From Paludibacteraceae bacterium (GTDB lineage Bacteria > Bacteroidota > Bacteroidia > Bacteroidales > Paludibacteraceae), in NCBI GenBank assembly GCA_016292775.1, contig JAEDFN010000009.1, positions 1 to 48,848 on the forward strand: 48,848 nucleotides of DNA. Direction: 5' to 3'. Within the stretch, counting starts at the first letter, position 1; each line of letters starts with the position of its first letter. Of this stretch, positions 8,120-17,247 are shown piece by piece. The translations under genes were made by a program, and so were the position numbers. Below the pieces are notes generated by a model. That model was given only the letters and a program-made list of their open reading frames with translations, ran no database searches and had not been told where the DNA came from.

Positions 8120-10012
8120 ATGATGGGAAAACAATTATCAGATTGGTTGCCTACAACAAAAAGGGAGGCTGAGATTCGAGGATGGAATGATGTAGATGTA
8201 GTACTCTTTTCCGGAGATGCTTACGTAGATCATCCCTCTTTTGGTGCAGCGTTAATAGGTAGAATTATTGAAGCCACCGGATGGAAAATTGCCATCGTTC
8301 CACAGCCGGATTGGCATGGAGATTTGAGAGATTTTAAAAAATTTGGCGAACCAAAGAAATTTTTTGCAATTTCTGCAGGTTGTATGGATTCAATGGTTAA
8401 TCACTATACTGCTAATAAAAGACTTCGCTCTGATGACCCATACTCTCCGGATGGTAGAAGAGGGCTAAGACCGGATAGAACTACTATTGTTTATTCAAAT
8501 ATCTTAAAGTCTTTATATCCGAATGTTCCGATTGTTATAGGTGGTATTGAGGCTTCGTTACGTCGATTTGCTCATTATGATTATTGGGATGATGCATATC
8601 ATAAATCAATTCTTGTAGATTCTAAAGCAGATATTCTTATTTATGGTATGGGAGAAAAACCTATTTCTTCTATCATAAAAATAATGAATGAAGGTGGTAC
8701 TATTGAGGATTTACATAACATTCCTCAAATAGGATATCTGTCAAAAACGAAACCCATAGATAATAATGTTATTGAATTGCCTTCATTTAATCAATGTTCA
8801 AAAGATAAAAAGATTTCAGCTCAGACTTTTAAGATTATCGAAGAAGAGAGTAATAAATTAAATCAAACAATAATATGTCAAAAAAATGGCGATGATTATG
8901 TTGTGGTGAACCCCTCTTTTCCTCCTATGACAACAGAAGAAATTGATGCTATTTATGATTTGCCTTTTACTCGACTTCCTCATCCAAAGTATAAAGGGAA
9001 GAAAATCCCTGCTTTTGATATGATTAGGTGGTCAATAAATACACATAGAGGATGTTGGGGAGGATGTGCATTTTGTACTATATCAATCCATCAAGGTAAG
9101 TTTATTATTTCACGATCTGAAAAGTCTATACTTAAAGAAATAAAAGCCTTAAGTGAAGATTCCGATTTCAAGGGATATTTATCCGATTTAGGAGGCCCAA
9201 GTGCAAATATGTATATGATGAGAGGGAAAAATGAAGAGCTTTGTAAAAAATGTAAACGTTCATCCTGTGCATTCCCTTCGGTTTGTAATAACATGAATAC
9301 AAATCATGAAAAATTATTATCTCTTTATCGGAAAGTAGATAATTTGCCATATATAAAAAAATGCTTTATAGGCAGTGGCGTTAGATACGATATAGCAATG
9401 CATGATACAAAAAATGTGGATATTAATAAAATTAATGACGAGTATCTTAGAGAATTGATAAATAAACATGTTAGCGGAAGATTGAAGGTCGCTCCGGAAC
9501 ACACTTCTGATACTGTGTTAAATGTTATGCGAAAACCTTCTTTTGCATTATTTCATAAATTTAAGAAGATATTTGATTATGAAAATGATAAACATCATCT
9601 AAATCAGCAAATAATACCATATTTTATTTCAAGCCATCCCGGTTGTACTATCGCAGATATGGCACAATTGGCAGTGCAAACAAAAAATATGAATTTTCAT
9701 TTAGAGCAAGTACAAGATTTTACACCTACACCAATGACGTTGGCTACAGAAATGTTTTATACCGGTTACAACCCATATACATTAGAAAAAATTTATGTTG
9801 CAAAAACTACTCAAGATAAATTGGCTCAAAGGCAGTTTTTCTTTTGGTACTTGCCGGAAAAAAGAGAAGAAATCAAAAAAACATTACGAAAAAATCACCT
9901 GGAATATTTGATAGATAAACTATTTGAAAACAAAGATTGTAGTAAAAAAGATAATTATTTTAGTTACGAAAGAAATAGAAAGAATTTGTTTAAATCTAAT
10001 CGTAAAAAGTAA
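8120..10012 (+). CDS. YgiQ family radical SAM protein
   Basis: 630 residues. The N-terminus (LPTTKREAEIRGWNDVDVV, then FSGDAYVDHPSFG) is the hallmark of YgiQ proteins. The radical SAM cluster motif is Cys312-xxx-Cys316-xx-Cys319 in GCWGGCAFC. Additional cysteines near 377-393 (CKKCKRSSC, then a further Cys) could hold an auxiliary site. The reaction of this family is not established as far as I know. The gene sits directly after the U32 gene, in what looks like a two-gene continuation of the flippase transcript. Two adjacent ATG codons (8120, 8123) could each serve as start. Confidence 0.9.
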   Translation: MMGKQLSDWLPTTKREAEIRGWNDVDVVLFSGDAYVDHPSFGAALIGRIIEATGWKIAIVPQPDWHGDLRDFKKFGEPKKFFAISAGCMDSMVNHYTANKRLRSDDPYSPDGRRGLRPDRTTIVYSNILKSLYPNVPIVIGGIEASLRRFAHYDYWDDAYHKSILVDSKADILIYGMGEKPISSIIKIMNEGGTIEDLHNIPQIGYLSKTKPIDNNVIELPSFNQCSKDKKISAQTFKIIEEESNKLNQTIICQKNGDDYVVVNPSFPPMTTEEIDAIYDLPFTRLPHPKYKGKKIPAFDMIRWSINTHRGCWGGCAFCTISIHQGKFIISRSEKSILKEIKALSEDSDFKGYLSDLGGPSANMYMMRGKNEELCKKCKRSSCAFPSVCNNMNTNHEKLLSLYRKVDNLPYIKKCFIGSGVRYDIAMHDTKNVDINKINDEYLRELINKHVSGRLKVAPEHTSDTVLNVMRKPSFALFHKFKKIFDYENDKHHLNQQIIPYFISSHPGCTIADMAQLAVQTKNMNFHLEQVQDFTPTPMTLATEMFYTGYNPYTLEKIYVAKTTQDKLAQRQFFFWYLPEKREEIKKTLRKNHLEYLIDKLFENKDCSKKDNYFSYERNRKNLFKSNRKK

Positions 10013-10026
10013 AGTTATAAACGGTA

Positions 10027-10056
10027 TTGGTAATTGGAAAAAAAGTATTAACTTTG
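10027..10056 (+). promoter_or_regulatory. Promoter-like element upstream of the flavin reductase gene
   Basis: TTGG (10027-10030), then TAACTTTG (10049-10056), an exact TAnnTTTG match with an 18-base spacer. The leader to the ATG would be about 100 bases. Confidence 0.55.
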
Positions 10057-10163
10057 CCAATAATAAAATAATGGGGTATTATTTTTTTATTAATGATACT
10101 CTATTTGCAAAATATTAATATACATGTATTTATAAAATTAGTGTTCGACTAACATCATTGTAT

Positions 10164-10763
10164 ATGTGTAAAAAAGATTCGTTAATTTCATCCGAGTTGT
10201 CGTGTAAATCTACATGGAAGCCCGGTACTTTAATATATCCATTACCTGCTGCATTGATAAGTTGTGGTAACGGAAATGAAATAAATATTATGACAGTATC
10301 TTGGCTTGGTACGATTTGCACTAACCCTCCAATGTGCTACATCTCAGTAAGGCCGGAACGACATTCTTATGACTTAATAAAAAAGAATGGATGCTTTGTT
10401 ATAAATCTAACAAACGAAGAAATGGCTTTTGCTACAGATTGGTGTGGCGTGAAAAGTGGAAAAGATATCAACAAATTTAAAGAAATGAATCTTACCCCAT
10501 TGAAAGCACAAGTGGTTGACGCTCCTATTATAAAAGAATCTCCATTATCCATAGAATGTGAAGTGGTGGAAATAAAAGAGTTAGGTAGCCATCATATGTT
10601 TATTGCAAATGTTGTAAACATTTTAGCTGATGAAAAATATATAGATAAAAATAGTGGCGCATTTGACATGACTAAAGCAAAATTAATTGCTTATTCGCAT
10701 GGAAAATACTATAAATTAGGAGAAGAAATAGGCCATTTTGGATGGTCCGTAAAAAAGAAATAA
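10164..10763 (+). CDS. Flavin reductase family protein (FMN-binding split barrel)
   Basis: 199 residues, a typical size for the DIM6/NTAB flavoprotein family. The line IMTVSWLGTICTNPPMCYISVRPERHSYDLI is the expected FMN-binding core, followed by FVINLTNEEMAFATDWCG. Such proteins bind FMN and reduce flavins or small molecules with NAD(P)H in the cytosol; the physiological substrate of Bacteroidetes members is unknown to me. I chose ATG 10164; the in-frame TTG six bases upstream is less likely. glyA begins 33 bases after the stop. Confidence 0.85.
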   Translation: MCKKDSLISSELSCKSTWKPGTLIYPLPAALISCGNGNEINIMTVSWLGTICTNPPMCYISVRPERHSYDLIKKNGCFVINLTNEEMAFATDWCGVKSGKDINKFKEMNLTPLKAQVVDAPIIKESPLSIECEVVEIKELGSHHMFIANVVNILADEKYIDKNSGAFDMTKAKLIAYSHGKYYKLGEEIGHFGWSVKKK

Positions 10764-10796
10764 TTATAAATTATTTATTATATAAATTTTAATAGC

Positions 10797-12077
10797 ATGA
10801 AAGCAGATAATCAAATTTTTGATTTAATTGAAAAAGAAAAACAACGTCAATTAAAAGGAATTGAGTTGATTGCCTCAGAAAACTTTGTAAGTGAACAAGT
10901 TATGAGAGCAATGGGTTCTGTAATGACAAACAAGTATGCCGAAGGTTATCCTGGTAAACGTTACTATGGCGGTTGTGAAGTTGTAGACCAATCAGAGCAA
11001 ATAGCTATCGACCGTTTAAAACAATTATTTGGTGCTGAATGGGCAAATGTTCAGCCACACTCAGGAGCTCAAGCAAATATGGCAGTATTTATGGCTTGCC
11101 TTAATGTTGGTGATACTTTCTTGGGCCTTAATCTTTCACACGGTGGACACCTTTCACACGGTTCTCCTGTAAATATGTCAGGTATTAACTATAAAGCATT
11201 GGAATATAGCGTAAAAGAAGAAGATGGTAGAGTAGACTACGATCAATTGGAAAGAGTTGCTCGTGAAAACAAACCAAAACTTATTATCGCAGGTGCTTCT
11301 GCTTATAGCCGTGAATGGGAATATGCTCGTATTCGTAAAGTTGCTGATGAAATAGGTGCTATCTTTATGGTTGATATGGCACACCCAGCAGGTTTAATCG
11401 CTGCCGGTTTATTAGATAACCCTGTGAAATATGCTCATATCGTTACTTCTACTACTCATAAAACCCTTCGCGGTCCTCGTGGTGGTGTTATTATGATGGG
11501 TAAAGATTTCCCAAATCCATGGGGAAAGAAAACTCCAAAAGGTGAAATAAAAATGATGTCTGCATTATTGGATTCTGCAGTATTCCCTGGAGTACAAGGT
11601 GGTCCGCTTGAGCATGTTATTGCTGCTAAAGCTGTAGCTTTTGGTGAGGCTCTTCAACCGGAATTCAAAGAATATCAAACTCAAGTTAAGAAAAATGCTG
11701 CCGCTCTTGCAAAAGCATTTATGGATAAAGGATATAAAATCGTATCCGGCGGTACCGATAACCACTCTATGTTAGTTGATTTACGTACAAAATTCCCTGA
11801 ATTAACAGGTAAAGTTGCAGAAAAAGCTCTTGTTGCTGCCGATATCACAACTAACAAAAACATGGTTCCTTTCGATTCTCGCTCCCCATTCCAAACTTCC
11901 GGTTTACGTTTCGGTACTCCTGCAATTACTACTCGTGGCGTTAAAGAAGATATGATGCCGATAATTGTTGACTTAATTGATAGAGTACTTAACTCTCCTG
12001 AAGATGAGAAAGTAATTGCTTCTGTTCGTGCCGAAGTTAATGAAATGATGGTAAAATATCCTCTCTTTGCATGGTAA
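10797..12077 (+). CDS. glyA: Serine hydroxymethyltransferase
   Basis: Interconverts serine and glycine while loading tetrahydrofolate with a one-carbon unit; PLP-dependent and cytosolic. 426 residues, full length. Family blocks are clear: IELIASENFVSEQVM near the start, YAEGYPGKRYYGGCE, and the PLP-binding lysine Lys222 in TTHKTLRGPRGG. Base use is more GC-rich and codon-optimised than its neighbours, as expected for a highly expressed gene. It ends in a strong terminator. Confidence 0.98.
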   Translation: MKADNQIFDLIEKEKQRQLKGIELIASENFVSEQVMRAMGSVMTNKYAEGYPGKRYYGGCEVVDQSEQIAIDRLKQLFGAEWANVQPHSGAQANMAVFMACLNVGDTFLGLNLSHGGHLSHGSPVNMSGINYKALEYSVKEEDGRVDYDQLERVARENKPKLIIAGASAYSREWEYARIRKVADEIGAIFMVDMAHPAGLIAAGLLDNPVKYAHIVTSTTHKTLRGPRGGVIMMGKDFPNPWGKKTPKGEIKMMSALLDSAVFPGVQGGPLEHVIAAKAVAFGEALQPEFKEYQTQVKKNAAALAKAFMDKGYKIVSGGTDNHSMLVDLRTKFPELTGKVAEKALVAADITTNKNMVPFDSRSPFQTSGLRFGTPAITTRGVKEDMMPIIVDLIDRVLNSPEDEKVIASVRAEVNEMMVKYPLFAW

Positions 12078-12085
12078 TAATTTAT

Positions 12086-12122
12086 GGATAATAGAGCCAT
12101 GTGCTCTATTATCCTTTTTTTT
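12086..12122 (+). terminator. Strong terminator after glyA, abutting the phoH start codon
   Basis: A perfect 12-bp stem (GGATAATAGAGC / GCTCTATTATCC) with a 5-base loop and eight T. The T run ends two bases before the phoH ATG (12125). Confidence 0.9.
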
Positions 12123-12124
12123 AT

Positions 12125-13078
12125 ATGACAGAAGTAATTGTTCAATTAATAGAAGACGTTGATGCCACATCTTTTTATGGTGTCAATAATGTTAATATTA
12201 GAATATTAAAAGATCTTTTTCCTAATGTAAAATTTGTTGCAAGAGGAAGAATGATAAAACTTATTGGTAAAGATACAGATATAGATAACCTTGTAAATAT
12301 TATTAATATTTTGATGAATAAGGTTCTTGTAACCAATAAGTTAACAGAAGAGGAGATATTAGATGTCATCAAAGGGAACGAAGTGAATACTATAGAAGAT
12401 GATAATCTGATAATCCATGGAGTGTCAGGAAAAACAATATGTGCCAGAACTCCGAATCAACAATTATTATTTAAAAAATATGCAGATAACGATTTGTTGT
12501 TTGCAATAGGACCTGCCGGTTCAGGAAAAACTTATACAGCAATTGCTTTAGCCGTAAAAGCCTTAAAGAATAAGGAGGTTAAGAAAATTATTTTAAGTAG
12601 ACCGGCTGTGGAGGCAGGAGAAAAATTGGGATTCCTGCCTGGAGATATGAAGGAAAAAATAGACCCCTATCTCCAACCTCTTTATGATGCATTACAAGAT
12701 ATGATTCCCGCCAATAAATTGGCCGAATACATGTCTAACAATGTCATTCAAATAGCTCCACTTGCTTTTATGCGAGGACGTACGCTAGCCGACGCTGTTA
12801 TAGTACTTGATGAAGCTCAAAATACTACTATAGAACAAATTAAGATGTTCCTTACACGTATGGGGTTAGGCTCAAAAATGATTATTACCGGCGATTTAAC
12901 CCAAATTGATTTGCCTAATTCTCAAAAATCAGGATTGAAAGACGCCCTCCAAGTTCTTAATGGTATTAAAGGTATTGCCGTAATAGAATTTAATAAAAAA
13001 GATATTGTAAGACATAAATTAGTTCAACGCATTGTTGAAGCTTATGAAAATAGAAAACATTCTATTGATAATAAATAA
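12125..13078 (+). CDS. PhoH family P-loop ATPase
   Basis: 317 residues, matching the common PhoH-like class. Walker A is GPAGSGKT (Lys135) and the Walker B-like block is VLDEAQNTT (Asp229); SRPAVEAGEKLGFLPGDMKEK is a family hallmark. These ATPases are thought to act in RNA metabolism or ribosome maturation, often beside ybeY; ybeY is not adjacent here. I chose ATG 12125 because the longer in-frame option (12101) would start inside the terminator hairpin of glyA. I see no clear promoter of its own, so expression may rely on readthrough from glyA or on an unrecognised promoter within glyA. Confidence 0.92.
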   Translation: MTEVIVQLIEDVDATSFYGVNNVNIRILKDLFPNVKFVARGRMIKLIGKDTDIDNLVNIINILMNKVLVTNKLTEEEILDVIKGNEVNTIEDDNLIIHGVSGKTICARTPNQQLLFKKYADNDLLFAIGPAGSGKTYTAIALAVKALKNKEVKKIILSRPAVEAGEKLGFLPGDMKEKIDPYLQPLYDALQDMIPANKLAEYMSNNVIQIAPLAFMRGRTLADAVIVLDEAQNTTIEQIKMFLTRMGLGSKMIITGDLTQIDLPNSQKSGLKDALQVLNGIKGIAVIEFNKKDIVRHKLVQRIVEAYENRKHSIDNK

Positions 13079-13116
13079 ATTAATATTTTGAAAAACACTG
13101 CTAAAAATTATATATT

Positions 13117-14115
13117 ATGATAGATAATGTACCAAAAATTGCTGTTATGGGTGGAGGTAGTTGGGCTACTGCCATTGCTAAAATAATACTTCGTAATGTA
13201 CCGCAAATAACATGGTATATGAGAAGACAAGAGCAAATTGATGAGTTTAAAAGAATTGCTCACAACCCATCTTATCTGTCATCAGTTACTTTTGATATTG
13301 ATAGAATTTCTTTTACTAATAAAATAAATACTGCTGTTGCAAATAACGATATATTGATTTTTGCTACCCCTTCACCATTTTTCAAATCTCATATGAAAAA
13401 TCTTCGTCGTAGGTTGGATTCAAAAATAATTGTTTCTGCCATTAAGGGTATAGTTCCGGATGAAAATGTCGTTATTTCTGAGTACTTTAATAAATTTTAT
13501 AACGTTCCTTATGATAGTATTTGTGCCTTAAGTGGACCTTGTCATGCGGAGGAAGTTGCTTTAGAGCGTACTTCGTACCTTACTATTGCTTGCCCCGATA
13601 GAGAAATTGCTCGTCTTGTAGCATCCTTAGTAAATACCGATTTTGTTAAAACTTCTATTTCTGATGATGTGTATGGAGTAGAGTATTCATCAGTTATGAA
13701 AAATATTTATGCAATAGCCGCCGGTATTTGTCATGGTTTGAAATATGGTGATAATTTCCAAGCTGTATTGGTATCTAATGCAATTCAAGAAATGAATAAA
13801 TTTTGTAACGCAGTGCACCCATTTCATAGAAATATTCAAGAGTCGGTTTATTTGGGAGACTTGCTAGTGACAGCTTATTCTAAATTTTCCAGAAATAGAA
13901 CTTTTGGTAATATGATTGGTAAAGGATATAGCGTGAAAACTGCTCAAATGGAAATGGAAATGATTGCTGAAGGATATTATGGCACAAAATGTATCCATGA
14001 AATTAATGAAAATTATCAAGTATATATGCCTATTTTGGATGCAGTATACGATATACTTTACTGCCATAAAAATCCTATGACAGTGATGAGAGAATTAACA
14101 ACGAAATTAATGTAA
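13117..14115 (+). CDS. gpsA: Glycerol-3-phosphate dehydrogenase [NAD(P)+]
   Basis: Makes sn-glycerol 3-phosphate from dihydroxyacetone phosphate for phospholipid synthesis; cytosolic. 332 residues, normal length. Visible motifs are the N-terminal dinucleotide-binding GGGSWATAIAKI, ALSGPCHAEEVA, and the YSSVMKNIYAIAAG block with the active-site lysine. It starts 38 bases after phoH and is followed after 19 bases by pgi, apparently in one transcript. Confidence 0.95.
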   Translation: MIDNVPKIAVMGGGSWATAIAKIILRNVPQITWYMRRQEQIDEFKRIAHNPSYLSSVTFDIDRISFTNKINTAVANNDILIFATPSPFFKSHMKNLRRRLDSKIIVSAIKGIVPDENVVISEYFNKFYNVPYDSICALSGPCHAEEVALERTSYLTIACPDREIARLVASLVNTDFVKTSISDDVYGVEYSSVMKNIYAIAAGICHGLKYGDNFQAVLVSNAIQEMNKFCNAVHPFHRNIQESVYLGDLLVTAYSKFSRNRTFGNMIGKGYSVKTAQMEMEMIAEGYYGTKCIHEINENYQVYMPILDAVYDILYCHKNPMTVMRELTTKLM

Positions 14116-14134
14116 TTTTTTTATTGATATAAAT

Positions 14135-15472
14135 ATGAATGGTATTAGTTTCAAATTTGATAAAGCATTGAATTTTTTGTCAGATAATGTTTTAGAAAAT
14201 AATTTTTCTATAGCTTCCATTGCTTTGTCTGATTTATTAAATGGAAAAGGTAAAGGTAATGATTTTTTAGGTTGGGTTAATTTACCTAATGATATTGATA
14301 ACTATTTATTAGATAGTATTGAAGAATCTGCAAGGGTGCTGAGAAATAACTGCGACATTGTTGTCGTTATTGGCATCGGTGGAAGTTATTTGGGAGCAAA
14401 AGCTGTTATTGAAGCTCTAAATAATAGTTTCGATTTATTGCAAAAAGATAGAAAAAATCCAATAGTTCTTTTTGCAGGACAAAATATTGGAGAAGATTAT
14501 CTATTTGAATTACAGGAACTTTTGAAAGATAAAAAGTTTGGTATTATATCTATCTCTAAATCAGGAACTACTACAGAACCGGCTATAGCTTTCAGATTAT
14601 TAAAAACTCAATTAGAAAATCAAGCAGGTAAAGAGGTAGCAAAAAAATTAATTATTTGTATTACCGATAAAGAAAAAGGTGCTTTGCGAATATTGGCTGA
14701 TAAAGAAGGATTTACTACTTATGTTATTCCGGATAATGTGGGTGGAAGATTCTCTGTACTTACCCCTGTTGGTCTCCTTCCTATTGCCGTTGCCGGATAT
14801 GATATTAGAGCACTCGTGAATGGAGCAATAGATATGAAAAATAAAGCCATCGTTCCAAGTACAGATAATATAGCAATTCAATATGCAATTATCCGTAATG
14901 AGTTATATAAAACCGGTAAAAAGATAGAACTATTAGTAAATTTCAATCCTAAATTACACTATATTGCCGAGTGGTGGAAACAGCTCTATGGTGAGAGTGA
15001 AGGAAAAGATGGAAAAGGAATTTTTCCTGCAGCAGTCGATTTTACTACTGATTTACATTCAATGGGACAATATATTCAAGATGGTGAAAGACACCTTTTT
15101 GAAACAGTTATCACTGTCGAAAAATCAACCCATTCATTATTAATTCCTCATGATAAAGATAATCTGGACGGATTGAATTTTTTGGCAGGAAAAAATATTG
15201 ATAATGTTAATAAAATGGCGGAATTAGGTACATGTATCGCTCATGTAGATGGTGGTGTTCCTAATCTTAAAATAGTTTTGCCCGAATTATCGGAATATAA
15301 CTTAGGACAATTATTGTATTTCTTCGAAATTGCTTGTGGAATAAGTGGTTATATTCTTGGAGTTAATCCTTTTAACCAACCTGGTGTTGAGGCTTATAAA
15401 AAGAATATGTTTGCTTTACTCGATAAACCGGGTTACGAAGAAGAATCGAAATTAATTAAAAATAAATTGTAA
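14135..15472 (+). CDS. pgi: Glucose-6-phosphate isomerase
   Basis: Interconverts glucose 6-phosphate and fructose 6-phosphate. 445 residues, the short bacterial class. Family signatures include VVIGIGGSYLGAKAVIEAL, ISKSGTTTEPA, and the stretch NPKLHYIAEWWKQLYGESEG with the base-catalyst region. It links central metabolism to the glucose-derived sugars made by the next genes, though this is a contextual remark only. The following glycosyltransferase starts 4 bases after the stop. Confidence 0.97.
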   Translation: MNGISFKFDKALNFLSDNVLENNFSIASIALSDLLNGKGKGNDFLGWVNLPNDIDNYLLDSIEESARVLRNNCDIVVVIGIGGSYLGAKAVIEALNNSFDLLQKDRKNPIVLFAGQNIGEDYLFELQELLKDKKFGIISISKSGTTTEPAIAFRLLKTQLENQAGKEVAKKLIICITDKEKGALRILADKEGFTTYVIPDNVGGRFSVLTPVGLLPIAVAGYDIRALVNGAIDMKNKAIVPSTDNIAIQYAIIRNELYKTGKKIELLVNFNPKLHYIAEWWKQLYGESEGKDGKGIFPAAVDFTTDLHSMGQYIQDGERHLFETVITVEKSTHSLLIPHDKDNLDGLNFLAGKNIDNVNKMAELGTCIAHVDGGVPNLKIVLPELSEYNLGQLLYFFEIACGISGYILGVNPFNQPGVEAYKKNMFALLDKPGYEEESKLIKNKL

Positions 15473-15476
15473 TATT

Positions 15477-16454
15477 ATGAAGTTTTCTATAATAGTACCT
15501 GTATATAATAGATCGGAAGAAATAAATGAATTCCTTAATAGTCTGAAAAATCAAACAGATAAAGATTTTGAAGTCATTATTATGGAGGGTACTTGTGTAG
15601 ATACTTGCAAAAGTGTTGTTGAGAATTACTCTAATTCTTTAAACATAAAATATTTTGAGGAAAATACAGGTCGTAGTACAAGACGTAATCATGGAATGGC
15701 ATATGCTTCCGGCGATTATTTTTTACTTTTCGATTCTGATTGTATTATTCCTCCACATTATATTTCGGTTGTTAGAGATAGTTTGTCGAAAAATTATCTT
15801 GATTGTTTTGGAGGTCCGGATAATGCGGATGACACTTTTTCTACCTTACAATTAGCCATAAATTATTCTATGACGTCGATAATGACTACCGGTGGAATTC
15901 GTGGGGGTAGAAAAAAGATGAAAAATTTTATGCCTCGCGCTTTTAATATGGGCTTTTCAAAAGAAGTATTTGAGAAAACTAATGGTTATCGCGAGATGAT
16001 AGGTGAAGATGTAGATTTAAGTATGCGTATTAAAGAGGCAGGCTTTTCTGTCGGTTTGATATCTAATGCTTATGTCTTTCATAAAAGAAGAATATCTCTT
16101 AATGGTTTTTTTAAACAGGTTAATACCTTTGGTAAAGCGAGAATATTATTGTCATCGCTTCATCCGGGGTCTTTTAAAATTATGCACCTTCTGCCTTCTT
16201 GTTTCTTCTTGGGAAATGTTTTCTTGCTTCTCTTGTCAATAATATTTTGTAATGCTCTGTTTTTATTGCCTCTTCTCATTTATGTATTATTAATATTTTG
16301 TGAGTCGCTTATCAAAAACAAAAATATTAATATTGCATTGTTGTCTATCGTCACTAGTTATTTCCAACTATTTGGATATGGCATAGGGTATTTAGATGAA
16401 TTTTTTACAAGAAGAGCTTCTAAAAAAAATGCGGAATCACTATATCGTCAATAA
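15477..16454 (+). CDS. Family 2 glycosyltransferase with C-terminal membrane segments
   Basis: 325 residues. It has a GT-A fold start (FSIIVPVYNRSEEINEFLNS), the nucleotide-sugar block GRSTRRNHGMAYASGDY, and the metal-binding motif FDSDC around residue 85. EDVDLSMRI supplies the typical acidic ED pair, here as GEDVD. Residues about 240-290 form two hydrophobic helices, so it is probably anchored at the inner membrane. It likely transfers a sugar to a lipid-linked glycan; donor and acceptor are unknown. The CDP-sugar genes follow after 19 bases. Confidence 0.88.
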   Translation: MKFSIIVPVYNRSEEINEFLNSLKNQTDKDFEVIIMEGTCVDTCKSVVENYSNSLNIKYFEENTGRSTRRNHGMAYASGDYFLLFDSDCIIPPHYISVVRDSLSKNYLDCFGGPDNADDTFSTLQLAINYSMTSIMTTGGIRGGRKKMKNFMPRAFNMGFSKEVFEKTNGYREMIGEDVDLSMRIKEAGFSVGLISNAYVFHKRRISLNGFFKQVNTFGKARILLSSLHPGSFKIMHLLPSCFFLGNVFLLLLSIIFCNALFLLPLLIYVLLIFCESLIKNKNINIALLSIVTSYFQLFGYGIGYLDEFFTRRASKKNAESLYRQ

Positions 16455-16473
16455 TTTAATTGTACATTAATTT

Positions 16474-17244
16474 ATGAAAGTAGTATTGTTAGCAGGTGGA
16501 TTTGGTACTCGATTAAGTGAAGCTACCCAGTTAATACCAAAACCGATGGTAGAGGTTGGTGGAAAACCAATTATCTGGCATATTATGAAAATTTATAGCC
16601 ATTATGGTTTTAATGACTTTATTATTTGCTGTGGCTATAAACAATATGTTATTAAAGAGTACTTTGCAAATTATTTTCGACATAATTGCGATATGACCGT
16701 AGATTTGTCAAATAATAGTGTAGAAGTATTGGATAACCACTCTGAAAATTGGAAGGTAACTATGGTAGATACCGGCTTGAATACTCTTACCGGTGGTAGA
16801 ATTAAACGTATTCAAAAATATATCGGCGACTCTCCGTTTTTACTTACTTATGGTGATGGAGTTGGTGATATCGATATTAATGCTACTATAGAATGTCATA
16901 AAAAATCCGGTAAGTTACTTACAATGACTACTTATCAGCCAAGTGGAAAATTGGGTGTTGTCGATATAGATAGTGATGGCTCTGTATTGAATTTTTTAGA
17001 AAAACCTCAAAATAGTGGATCATGGATTAATGCCGGTTTCTTTGTTTGTCAACCTGGCGTTTTTGACGTTCTTGAAGGGGACCATGAAATGTTTGAAAGA
17101 GAACCTATGCAACGTTTATTGGCTCAACAACAGATTAATGCTTATAAACATATAGGATTTTGGAAACCGATGGATACATTACGAGATAATGTAGAGTTAA
17201 ATCAATTATGGGATAATAATAAAGCTCCTTGGAAAATTTGGTAA
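16474..17244 (+). CDS. rfbF: Glucose-1-phosphate cytidylyltransferase
   Basis: Makes CDP-glucose from CTP and glucose 1-phosphate, the entry step to CDP-deoxysugars. 256 residues, full length. The nucleotidyltransferase start is LLAGGFGTRLSEATQLIPKP, followed by MVEVGGKPIIWHIMKIYSHY. The block ending with GDGVGDI contains the metal-binding aspartate, and WKPMDTLRDN near the C-terminus is typical of RfbF. It is directly followed by rfbG (3 bases), its pathway partner. Confidence 0.96.
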   Translation: MKVVLLAGGFGTRLSEATQLIPKPMVEVGGKPIIWHIMKIYSHYGFNDFIICCGYKQYVIKEYFANYFRHNCDMTVDLSNNSVEVLDNHSENWKVTMVDTGLNTLTGGRIKRIQKYIGDSPFLLTYGDGVGDIDINATIECHKKSGKLLTMTTYQPSGKLGVVDIDSDGSVLNFLEKPQNSGSWINAGFFVCQPGVFDVLEGDHEMFEREPMQRLLAQQQINAYKHIGFWKPMDTLRDNVELNQLWDNNKAPWKIW

Positions 17245-17247
17245 TTT

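Noticed and set aside
11681..12145. Minus-strand frame of 154 codons opposite glyA
   Set aside because: It is antisense to a clear serine hydroxymethyltransferase gene and the glyA terminator, with no family resemblance.
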